Source of the DNA: Burkholderiales bacterium
GTDB taxonomy: Bacteria > Pseudomonadota > Gammaproteobacteria > Burkholderiales > Burkholderiaceae_C
Direction of reading: 5' to 3'
Assembly: GCA_026400155.1 (NCBI GenBank)
Contig: JAPLPO010000024.1
Location: 1 to 44,052, forward strand
Length of the DNA: 44,052 nucleotides
Under the pieces are notes generated by a model, which made no database searches, had not been told where the DNA came from, and worked only from the letters and a program-made list of their open reading frames with translations. Made by a program: the position numbers and the translations under genes. Positions 27,598 to 35,719 of this stretch are shown piece by piece; the stretch's first letter is position 1, and each line of letters starts with the position of its first letter.

Positions 27598-28734
27598 ATG
27601 AACAACATCTTTAAGTCTTGGTCCGTTTTGGCTCTTTTGCTTACCCTGAGCTGTACCAACGCCATGGCCGATCGAATCAAAGATCTCACCACAGTGGCCG
27701 CCATGCGCACCAACCAACTCATTGGCTATGGTTTGGTGGTGGGCTTGCAAGGCACTGGTGATGGCGCAGACGTGTCATTCACATCGCAAAGTATGAAGAC
27801 CTTGCTTAACCGCTTGGGCGTGAGGTTGGAAGGCCCATTGTCTGACTTTGAAACAACTGCCACTGCCGGCAAAATTGAAATCCGTAATTCTGCAGCTGTG
27901 ATGGTGACCGCTGAGCTTCCAGGCTTTGCCAAGCCCGGCCAAAAAATTGACATCAGTGTGTCCGCTATTGGCAGGGCCAGCAATTTGCGCGGTGGCACAC
28001 TGCTGCTAACTAGCTTGCGCGGCGTGGATGGTGAAGTTTATGCCTTGGCTCAAGGCTCACTCACTGCCACTGGCATTGATGCGCAAGCTGCCGGCTCAAA
28101 GGTTGCCATTGGCGTGCCCACATCTGCGCGTATTCCTTCGGGCGCCACTGTAGAGCGCATTGTTGAAAACCCCTTTGACAAAGCCGATCGCATTGTTTTG
28201 AACGTGCGTGAAAGCGACTTCACCACCACCAACGCCATTGTGAATGCCATCAACGGCCGCTTCGGCAACGACGTAGCGCGCGCCCTAGATGGTGTGTCCA
28301 TCACCTTGCAAGCCCCCGTCGATTTGACACAACGTGTAGCCTTTATGAGCATGGTTGAAAACATTGATGTCATGCCTGGCGAGCCCACGGCGCGCGTGGT
28401 GGTCAATGCCAAAACAGGCACTGTGGTGATTAGCCGCAATGTGCGTGTGACGGCAGCAGCGGTTACGCATGGCACCATCAGTGTGTCGATTGCGGCCACC
28501 AATGAAATTTCTCAGCCTGGCGCATTCAGCCAGGGTCAAACGGCCGCCGTTCAAAACGCCGAAGTGACCGTGAGCGAACCCAACAAGCCCATGTTCTTGT
28601 TTCAGCCTGGCGTTGACTTGCGTCAAATTGTGGATGCCGTGAACCAAGTGGGCGCATCACCCTCTTCCCTGATTGCCATTCTGGAAGCCCTCAAAAGCTC
28701 AGGAAGTTTGCGCGCAGAGTTGATTGTGATCTAA
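27598..28734 (+). CDS. flgI: P-ring protein FlgI
   Basis: 378 aa; RIKDLTTVAAMRTNQLIGYGLVVGLQGTGDG. Confidence 0.97.
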   Translation: MNNIFKSWSVLALLLTLSCTNAMADRIKDLTTVAAMRTNQLIGYGLVVGLQGTGDGADVSFTSQSMKTLLNRLGVRLEGPLSDFETTATAGKIEIRNSAAVMVTAELPGFAKPGQKIDISVSAIGRASNLRGGTLLLTSLRGVDGEVYALAQGSLTATGIDAQAAGSKVAIGVPTSARIPSGATVERIVENPFDKADRIVLNVRESDFTTTNAIVNAINGRFGNDVARALDGVSITLQAPVDLTQRVAFMSMVENIDVMPGEPTARVVVNAKTGTVVISRNVRVTAAAVTHGTISVSIAATNEISQPGAFSQGQTAAVQNAEVTVSEPNKPMFLFQPGVDLRQIVDAVNQVGASPSSLIAILEALKSSGSLRAELIVI

Positions 28735-28765
28735 GCACGCAGCGGCAATGCATCAACCTACAAGC

Positions 28766-28781
28766 TGGCACAAGATTTGCT
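28766..28781 (+). promoter_or_regulatory. sigma54 promoter for flgJ-flgK-flgL
   Basis: TGGCACA-AGAT-TTGCT with GG-N10-GC spacing, 40 nt upstream of flgJ. Confidence 0.8.
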
Positions 28782-28820
28782 GATCAATTGCTGATTAAAC
28801 ACCAATCACTCTATTGAATC

Positions 28821-29339
28821 ATGGACGCCATCAACACACCTGCTCCCAGCTCTTACCTAGACTTTGACGGTCTGGGTCAATTGAAGGGACAAGCACGTCT
28901 GGATGCCAAGAGTGCCATCAAGCAAACAGCGCAGCAATTTGAGGCTCTGTTCCTGCAGATGATGATGAAGTCCATGCGCGAATCCATTGTGAAGAGCGAG
29001 TTGTCTGAGTCGAACACCATGGAAACCTTCGAAGGCATGTTCGACAAAGAGGTGTCGGTGCAACTGGCCAAAAAAAACTCGCTGGGTTTGGCCGACATGC
29101 TGGTGAAGAACCTTGAACAAAATCAAGCCAACCTTGCCACCACGGCCGATATATTGAAACAGCGGCAAGATCCTGCCGCTTTCAATGCCGCTGCCAAAGG
29201 CATGGCCTTGAATCCGAAAAGCATGGGCTTCTCTTTAGACAAGCTCAACGACAAACCAAGCGGAATTGCACTGCCTAAGTCGCAAATTTTGCCACTCAAT
29301 TTGCCATCCAAGCCTATGGGTAACGGGGGTGGCCAATGA
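28821..29339 (+). CDS. flgJ: Rod-cap FlgJ, rod-binding domain only (no muramidase domain)
   Basis: 172 aa; QTAQQFEALFLQMMMKSMRESIVKSEL...FEGMFDKEVSVQLAKKNSLGLADMLVKNL; no glucosaminidase domain. Confidence 0.92.
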   Translation: MDAINTPAPSSYLDFDGLGQLKGQARLDAKSAIKQTAQQFEALFLQMMMKSMRESIVKSELSESNTMETFEGMFDKEVSVQLAKKNSLGLADMLVKNLEQNQANLATTADILKQRQDPAAFNAAAKGMALNPKSMGFSLDKLNDKPSGIALPKSQILPLNLPSKPMGNGGGQ

Positions 29340-32107
29340 GCGATTTAGTTAGTGTTGCCTCCAATGCGGTCCAGTCGTACCAACGTGCGCTGGGCACCGT
29401 GTCTAACAACATTGCCAACGTTTCCACCGACGGTTACTCGCGCCAGCAAGTGGTCATGGCCGCCAACCCCGTGGCCAAGGTGGGTACGGTGTTCTTGGGT
29501 ACCGGTGTGACGGTAGACACTATCAAACGCCAGTACGACACCTTTGCAGAAACCAATCTGCGCAACAGCAACAGCCAACTCACCAGCCAAGAGCCCATGG
29601 TGAACTACGCCAACCGCGTGATTGACATCATGGGCAGCACCTCCATGGGCTTGAGTGGTGCGCTCGATCAGTTTTTCAATGCGGCGCGCGATTTGTCGTC
29701 CGACCCCGCCTCCACCGTGATGCGCGGCAGCTTCTTGCGCGACTCTGAAAACTTAGCGGCCCGATTTGGTGAGCTGTCGGGCCAACTGGATTTGGTTCAA
29801 GACGAAACCGACGAAGCCGTGAAAAGCTACGTCAATTCAATGAACACCATTTTCAAGCAGCTGGCTGCGGTCAATACCCAAATGACCAAGCAGAAGTCTG
29901 CCGAAATGCAGCCCGCCGACTTGCTTGATCAACGCGATGTGTTGCTCAAAGATCTTTCAAGCTATGTGCACATCAAAACGGGCTTTTCAGAAAACGGCGC
30001 CGTGACCGTTAGCTTGGGCCCCTCCCTCACCCGCGATGTGGTGGTGGATGGCGTGAAGTCTTTCATGCTGGGCACCAACTTCAATTCAGCCGCCCCCGAA
30101 AAAGTCAGCTTGGTGCTAGACCCCTACGGTGCTTCCACTACGCTTTCAGGTATTAGCGGCGGCAAACTGTCGGGCATCATGAGCTTCAGGGAGCAAGTTC
30201 TGGGCAGCAGCCGCAGTTCTTTGGACACCCTGGCCAACAACTTTGTGAAAGAAGTGAACGCCATTCACACCAGTGGCATTGATGCCTATGGCAACACAGG
30301 CATCGAGCTTTTTAACATTGACAAAAACTCGGTAGGGTCGGCAGGTACCGTCAAAGTGAATTTGAACGACCCTCTCAAAGTTTCTGCTGCAGCACAGTTC
30401 CGGGTTATTGAAGCACCCAACAACACCGGCGGCGCCGATGCTGGCATTGTGTATGTGGGCAAACCCACCAACGGTCCGCCCGACATCACCCTGACCTTGG
30501 TCAACAACCCCAGTTCGTCGGCCGCTATTACAGTCAAGCCGACCATCTCTCGCCCTGTGGCAGCGGTGGCCACCATTCCCAATGGTTTAGCAAACATCAG
30601 CGTGCTGATGGGCGAAGCAGACCCTGGCCAACAGCTTCAAATTTTCACGCGTGATGGCAGGCAGTTGGCAGGCAAAGCAGTAGACACTGCCACCCAAAGC
30701 TTGATCTTGACAGAAGCCAACGGCTTTGCAGCCAACGCCAGCTATAGCGATGCCTACCTGAATGTCAACGGCCCCAACAGCTACAAAGACATCAGCGTGT
30801 TTTATGGCGCTAAAGCCAACGTGGGCTCTGTGTTGCAAGCCGACGGCACAGAAACAGATCCCACCAAACACAGCACCTTGGCCAAAGTGGCTGTGCCGGC
30901 CACCTTGCAAAGCGACCGCATTCAAACAGGCTTAACTTCCATTGCCAGCGGCTTGATCAAACTCAATGGCGTGACCTTGCCAGAAATTTCTGTGCTCACA
31001 GGCACCCTCCAAGCTTCCGACATTGCCGCCAAAATTCAAGCTGCTGGCATTTCAGGCATTACCGCTAGCGCCAAAAACGAAATTCGCATTCCACTCAGTC
31101 AACTCAAACTGGATTTGCCTTTGTCACTCAAGAGTGGCAATGCCACTGGCTTTACCGTGATTCAAGCGGTACCCACCGGCCTCACCAGTGTGCAAGGCTT
31201 GATTGATGCCATCAACAGCAAAAGCAGCACCACTGCCGTACAAGCCTACTTGGGCAACGATGGCAATTTGGTCTTGACCAACACCACAGGCAACGAAGGC
31301 AAAGACATTGCCATTGACAGCTCTGCCTCGCCCAATGCCTTGGGTTTGAAGGCCATCGCTTATGGCGGCCAAATTAGCATCAGCCGCGCTTTGGTAGATG
31401 GTGTAGATACCCCCATTGAACTTGGCTTTGCCAACGGCGCCCCCGCCGACTTGGCCAAAATGGGTTTCAAAACGGGCGCATATTTGTCGGGCACTGCCAA
31501 CGAAGATTTGTTGGTGTTTGTGACTGGCCCAGGCGAAGCCAAAATTTCGACCGGCTATACCGGCAAGCCGATTGATGCCAAGCAAGCATTGAGAACCAAC
31601 CCTTTGCAAGTGCGCTTTGATTCACCCACCCAATTCAGCATTGTGGATATCAACACCGACACCGTGGTGGCTTCGCGCAAATTTGACCCCAACTACCTTG
31701 AACCTGCCTTTACCTACCAAGGCATTCAAATTTCGCTGTCCAACCCACCCAAAGCGGGCGACATCTTTGTCATTGATGGCAACAAAGACGGCACCGGCAA
31801 CAACGAAAACATGTTGGCGCTGATCGACTTAGAGTCAGAGCCCGTGATGGGCGGTGGTAAAACATTCGCTTCGGCCTACATCGACAACGTGAACGACATG
31901 GGCAACATTGCCCGTCAAGCCACCATCTCCCAATCGGCGCTGCAAGTGGTTTTTGACCAAGCCCTGACGGCGCGCGACCAGGTTTCGGGTGTGAGCTTGG
32001 ACCAAGAAGCAGCCGACTTGGTGCGCTACCAACAAGCCTACCAAGCCGCCGCCAAAATTTTGCAAGTGGCCAGCCAGCTGTTTGACAGCGTGCTGCAAGT
32101 TCGTTGA
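29336..32107 (+). CDS. flgK: Hook-filament junction protein FlgK (enlarged)
   Basis: 923 aa; N-term SNAVQSYQRALGTVSNNIANVSTDGYSRQ, C-term VSLDQEAADLVRYQQAYQAAAKILQVASQLFDSVL; ATGA overlap with flgJ. Confidence 0.96.
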   Translation: MSDLVSVASNAVQSYQRALGTVSNNIANVSTDGYSRQQVVMAANPVAKVGTVFLGTGVTVDTIKRQYDTFAETNLRNSNSQLTSQEPMVNYANRVIDIMGSTSMGLSGALDQFFNAARDLSSDPASTVMRGSFLRDSENLAARFGELSGQLDLVQDETDEAVKSYVNSMNTIFKQLAAVNTQMTKQKSAEMQPADLLDQRDVLLKDLSSYVHIKTGFSENGAVTVSLGPSLTRDVVVDGVKSFMLGTNFNSAAPEKVSLVLDPYGASTTLSGISGGKLSGIMSFREQVLGSSRSSLDTLANNFVKEVNAIHTSGIDAYGNTGIELFNIDKNSVGSAGTVKVNLNDPLKVSAAAQFRVIEAPNNTGGADAGIVYVGKPTNGPPDITLTLVNNPSSSAAITVKPTISRPVAAVATIPNGLANISVLMGEADPGQQLQIFTRDGRQLAGKAVDTATQSLILTEANGFAANASYSDAYLNVNGPNSYKDISVFYGAKANVGSVLQADGTETDPTKHSTLAKVAVPATLQSDRIQTGLTSIASGLIKLNGVTLPEISVLTGTLQASDIAAKIQAAGISGITASAKNEIRIPLSQLKLDLPLSLKSGNATGFTVIQAVPTGLTSVQGLIDAINSKSSTTAVQAYLGNDGNLVLTNTTGNEGKDIAIDSSASPNALGLKAIAYGGQISISRALVDGVDTPIELGFANGAPADLAKMGFKTGAYLSGTANEDLLVFVTGPGEAKISTGYTGKPIDAKQALRTNPLQVRFDSPTQFSIVDINTDTVVASRKFDPNYLEPAFTYQGIQISLSNPPKAGDIFVIDGNKDGTGNNENMLALIDLESEPVMGGGKTFASAYIDNVNDMGNIARQATISQSALQVVFDQALTARDQVSGVSLDQEAADLVRYQQAYQAAAKILQVASQLFDSVLQVR

Positions 32108-32129
32108 AGTGCGTGAAAGCTAAACCATC

Positions 32130-33053
32130 ATGAAAATTTCAACCCGCCTTTTGTTTGACCGAGCCTCCGCTCAAATGAGTAACGTGCAAAGCAAGCTGAC
32201 GCAAACCCAAGCGCAGCTGGCACAAGGCAAGCAAATTATCAACGCGAGCGATGCGCCCAACCAAGCGGCCACCATTCAGCGTTTGAAATCTATTTTGAAC
32301 AAACAAGACAGCTATCAAAGCTCTTTGAACACCATCAAGGCCAGACTTGAAGGGGAAGATACAACGCTGAACAGTGTCAGCACCTTGCTGGTTCGGGCCA
32401 AAGAAATTGCCGTTCAAGGTGCCAACGACACATTGGGTGTGCCCGACCGAAAAGCCTTGGGCACAGAGCTGCAAGCTTTGCGTGACCAACTGCTCAGCTT
32501 AGCCAACACCAAAGACAGCAACGGCAACTATTTATTCTCTGGCAGCCGCGTGAAGCAAGCCGCCTTTGTAGAAACCGCCAATGGCAGCCCGGTGTACATG
32601 GGCGACCAAACCCGCATGAATGTGCGAGTGGGCGATCAGCGCAGCATTCCCATTAACCGCACTGGCACCGATGCATTTGTGCCAGTAGCACGCCCAGATA
32701 CCAATGGCAGAACCACTGGTGTTGGTTTTTTCCAAGTGCTCGATGACTTAATTTCTGGCTTGAACAACGTCAAGGGCGATGACATTCGACGTGGTGTGGG
32801 TGAACTGGATACGCTGACGCAAGGCGTGAGCTTGGCACAAGCTCAAATTGGTACCAACTTGAATGTTGTGGATCAGCAAACAGCTGTATTGGAAGACACC
32901 ACCCTGAATTTGAAAACCACCTTGTCTTCCATTGAAGACTTGGACTACGCCAGTGCCATTACCAAAATGAACCAGCAAATGATGAGCTTGGAAGCGGCGC
33001 AGGCCAGTTTTGCCAAAGTGAGTCAGTTGAATTTGTTCAACTACATCAAGTGA
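32130..33053 (+). CDS. flgL: Hook-filament junction protein FlgL
   Basis: 307 aa; flagellin-like N/C termini; follows flgK. Confidence 0.95.
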   Translation: MKISTRLLFDRASAQMSNVQSKLTQTQAQLAQGKQIINASDAPNQAATIQRLKSILNKQDSYQSSLNTIKARLEGEDTTLNSVSTLLVRAKEIAVQGANDTLGVPDRKALGTELQALRDQLLSLANTKDSNGNYLFSGSRVKQAAFVETANGSPVYMGDQTRMNVRVGDQRSIPINRTGTDAFVPVARPDTNGRTTGVGFFQVLDDLISGLNNVKGDDIRRGVGELDTLTQGVSLAQAQIGTNLNVVDQQTAVLEDTTLNLKTTLSSIEDLDYASAITKMNQQMMSLEAAQASFAKVSQLNLFNYIK

Positions 33054-33094
33054 TTGAAGTCACAAGAAGCCCACAAAGAAATCTCACTTAGCAC

Positions 33095-33121
33095 TTAAGT
33101 TTTTGAAACTCAATCCGAATC
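33095..33121 (+). promoter_or_regulatory. sigma28 promoter for fliD
   Basis: TTAAGTTT-N11-TCCGAATC, the same -10 octamer as the fliC1 promoter. Confidence 0.6.
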
Positions 33122-33182
33122 TAAGGCTGACTTAACATGCACAAATTTTTTAAATCACGTCTAACAATTTTGGGAGCCTAAA

Positions 33183-35009
33183 TTGGCTACCACTGCTGTT
33201 GCATCCACCACCAACACCATCACGGCCTTAGGAGCCGGATCGGGTGTGGACGTCAAAACTTTGGCGCAAAGCTTGGTGGATGCTGAAAAGACACCCCGTA
33301 AAACTCTAATTGACGACAAGATTAAGAAATCTGAAAGCGGAGTTTCTGGTTATGCAGCTCTAAAGTATGTTTTAAGTGATTTAAAAACAGCATTTTCAAA
33401 CCTCAAAGACCAAAGCGCTTTCAATACGGTGGTGCCCAGAGTTAGCCAGGCCTCTGCCATCAGTGTGACCACCACTGCTACAGCCAGTGCTGGCAGTCAT
33501 ACCGTTACCGTTACCAACCTGGCAAAGCCCCAAAGAAATATCTCTGACGGAGCTGGCTTTGCCACCCCGCTTTCTGAACTTAACGCTGGCGCACCATTTA
33601 GCTTGGTTCTCAAAAAAGGCATTGACCCAACGCCCACCAAAGTATTTAGTTTAGGCAATGCAGACGTTAACGGCGCTGGTGGCACTAAATCTACTTCAAC
33701 CTTGACCTTGAAAGCAATGAACAAGGGCGACACACTGACCATCAACGGACTGACCATGACTGCCAACAAAGCACTCACGGCCACCGAAGTGGGTCAAATG
33801 TTTGCGAATTTCAACACCACATCACCAGACGTAATTGCAGCCGGTGGCATTTCGGCCAGCAGCCAGAACAATCCCATACTGGCCAATTTCGGCACTTTTT
33901 CTGGCACCTTTGCAGCGGGCTACTCTACAGGCGCCAACAACAATGGTGTTCTAACGCTTACCTCTACCGCCAACAATGCCGCTGAATTGGCAGCGCCTGT
34001 GGCCACTCAATTTGCAAACAACATTGCAATAGCCGCAACAGCCAGCACACCCGCCGGCATTGCAGCCGCCATCAATACGGCCAATTTGGGCGTTTCTGCC
34101 CAATTGGTTAGCACTGGCAATGCTGCAACACCCTACAAAATTATGATTACCGGCACCTCGGGTGCCAACAATGCTTTCTCGCTAACAAGCCTTACAGCTG
34201 GCGGCGCAGCAGTCACAGGCGTTGACTTTACAAGCAAATTGCAATCTGCAGAGAATGCAGCGCTCAATGTCAATGGTATGGCCATTACATCCAGTAGCAA
34301 CCGCATTACCGATGCCATTGCAGGCACAACCCTTGAATTGTTCAGTACAACCAACGGTACAGCCAGTTTAGATTTTTCGCGCGATACATCCACCGTTAAA
34401 ACCAAAATTCAAGCTCTGGTAACAGCCTTCAACGATGCCAACTCCATGTTGACTGTAGTCTCTGATCCTAAATCGAAAGTGGCAGAATATGGCGCATCAC
34501 TGGTAGGCAACAACATTGTGAACTCTGTGCGCAGTCAAATGCGCTCAATGATCACAACCGATTCCACCTCCCCTTCGGGCGGTCTGAATGCTCTGCGCGA
34601 CATTGGTTTGTCCATTAACCGAAGCGGCACATTGGAGCTAGACAGCACCAAACTAGACAGCGCCATGCTGAACAAGTTTGACAATGTAGTCACTTTGCTT
34701 ACCTCTAACCAAGAAAAACTAAGTGCTACAAGTGCACTGCCGGCAGGTGCTGCAGGTGAGGCTGTTAAAAAACTCAACACCTTGCTAGACGCAAGTGGGG
34801 CCATTACTAGTCAAAGCACCAATCTGACCAAAAAAATCACGGATTATCAAAAAGAGCTGACTGCGTTAGACACCAAAATGACTGCTTTGTTAAGCCGTTA
34901 CAACAAACAATTTGCCGCCATGGAATCTATCGTGGGCCAATCTAAGAGCCTGCAAACCAGCCTAAAGAGCACCTTTGAGGGCATGATGGCAGCCTACACC
35001 AACAAATAA
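33183..35009 (+). CDS. fliD: Filament cap protein FliD
   Basis: 608 aa; TTG start preceded by GGGAG RBS; ITALGAGSGVDVKTLAQSLVDAEKTPR N-term; C-term coiled coil. Confidence 0.93.
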   Translation: MATTAVASTTNTITALGAGSGVDVKTLAQSLVDAEKTPRKTLIDDKIKKSESGVSGYAALKYVLSDLKTAFSNLKDQSAFNTVVPRVSQASAISVTTTATASAGSHTVTVTNLAKPQRNISDGAGFATPLSELNAGAPFSLVLKKGIDPTPTKVFSLGNADVNGAGGTKSTSTLTLKAMNKGDTLTINGLTMTANKALTATEVGQMFANFNTTSPDVIAAGGISASSQNNPILANFGTFSGTFAAGYSTGANNNGVLTLTSTANNAAELAAPVATQFANNIAIAATASTPAGIAAAINTANLGVSAQLVSTGNAATPYKIMITGTSGANNAFSLTSLTAGGAAVTGVDFTSKLQSAENAALNVNGMAITSSSNRITDAIAGTTLELFSTTNGTASLDFSRDTSTVKTKIQALVTAFNDANSMLTVVSDPKSKVAEYGASLVGNNIVNSVRSQMRSMITTDSTSPSGGLNALRDIGLSINRSGTLELDSTKLDSAMLNKFDNVVTLLTSNQEKLSATSALPAGAAGEAVKKLNTLLDASGAITSQSTNLTKKITDYQKELTALDTKMTALLSRYNKQFAAMESIVGQSKSLQTSLKSTFEGMMAAYTNK

Positions 35010-35066
35010 TTTTCCCTGTTTCTCCCATGAGAGAACACTTTTTTCAAAAAAACTTGAAATAGCCCC

Positions 35067-35093
35067 TCAAGTTTGGCCAGCCCCTGCCGATTC
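35067..35093 (+). promoter_or_regulatory. sigma28 promoter for flaG
   Basis: TCAAGTTT-N11-GCCGATTC; near-consensus. Confidence 0.85.
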
Positions 35094-35187
35094 ACCTACC
35101 ACTGAACTTCTCTTGATGCTTGTAGGCACAGGAGTCCGGTGGTATTCGGCATGTTCAGCATGCTTTTGAAGAAAGGAACGGAAAACT

Positions 35188-35586
35188 ATGGCTTCCGATA
35201 TCAGCAACATTTCGCAAGGGGTCTCTGGCTTTCCAGCTATGCGGCCCCACACACCTGCGCCTGCAAACGTAGCCACCCCTGGTAGCTCTGCTATTCAAAT
35301 TCCTGAAACGCCCAAAGTTCAAGCCCCCAAGCCGGTGGCCATTAAGTTTGATGCGTCAGAAGTTAGGCAGAACGTGCAAGAGGCTGTGAGCATTCTTAAT
35401 CAACAATTGACCAGCAGCAAGCGTGGACTTGGTTTTCACATTGACGACGCTGTGGGCGGCCCAGTGGTGACTGTGCGCAGCGCAGACACAGGTGAAGTAG
35501 TTCGTCAAATTCCCAATGAAGTGGTGGTGCGCGTAGCCCACAGCATTGAGAAGATGAAGGGCCTCATCTTTAATTCAAAAACTTAA
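35188..35586 (+). CDS. flaG: FlaG family protein
   Basis: 132 aa; KRGLGFHIDDAVGGPVVTVRSADTGEVVRQIPNEVVVRVAHSIEKMKGLIF. Confidence 0.92.
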   Translation: MASDISNISQGVSGFPAMRPHTPAPANVATPGSSAIQIPETPKVQAPKPVAIKFDASEVRQNVQEAVSILNQQLTSSKRGLGFHIDDAVGGPVVTVRSADTGEVVRQIPNEVVVRVAHSIEKMKGLIFNSKT

Positions 35587-35626
35587 AAAATACAGCCATG
35601 TATTTTAAAAAGTTTCATTATTTCAC

Positions 35627-35653
35627 TCAACTTTTGCAAACAAGTTCCGAATC
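35627..35653 (+). promoter_or_regulatory. sigma28 promoter for fliC1
   Basis: TCAACTTT-N11-TCCGAATC, 66 nt upstream of fliC1. Confidence 0.6.
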
Positions 35654-35719
35654 ATCATTTAACAAGAAATCAAATTGAATTCTTGTCAATCAATTTTTTC
35701 ATCTTTAAGGAGATAGATC

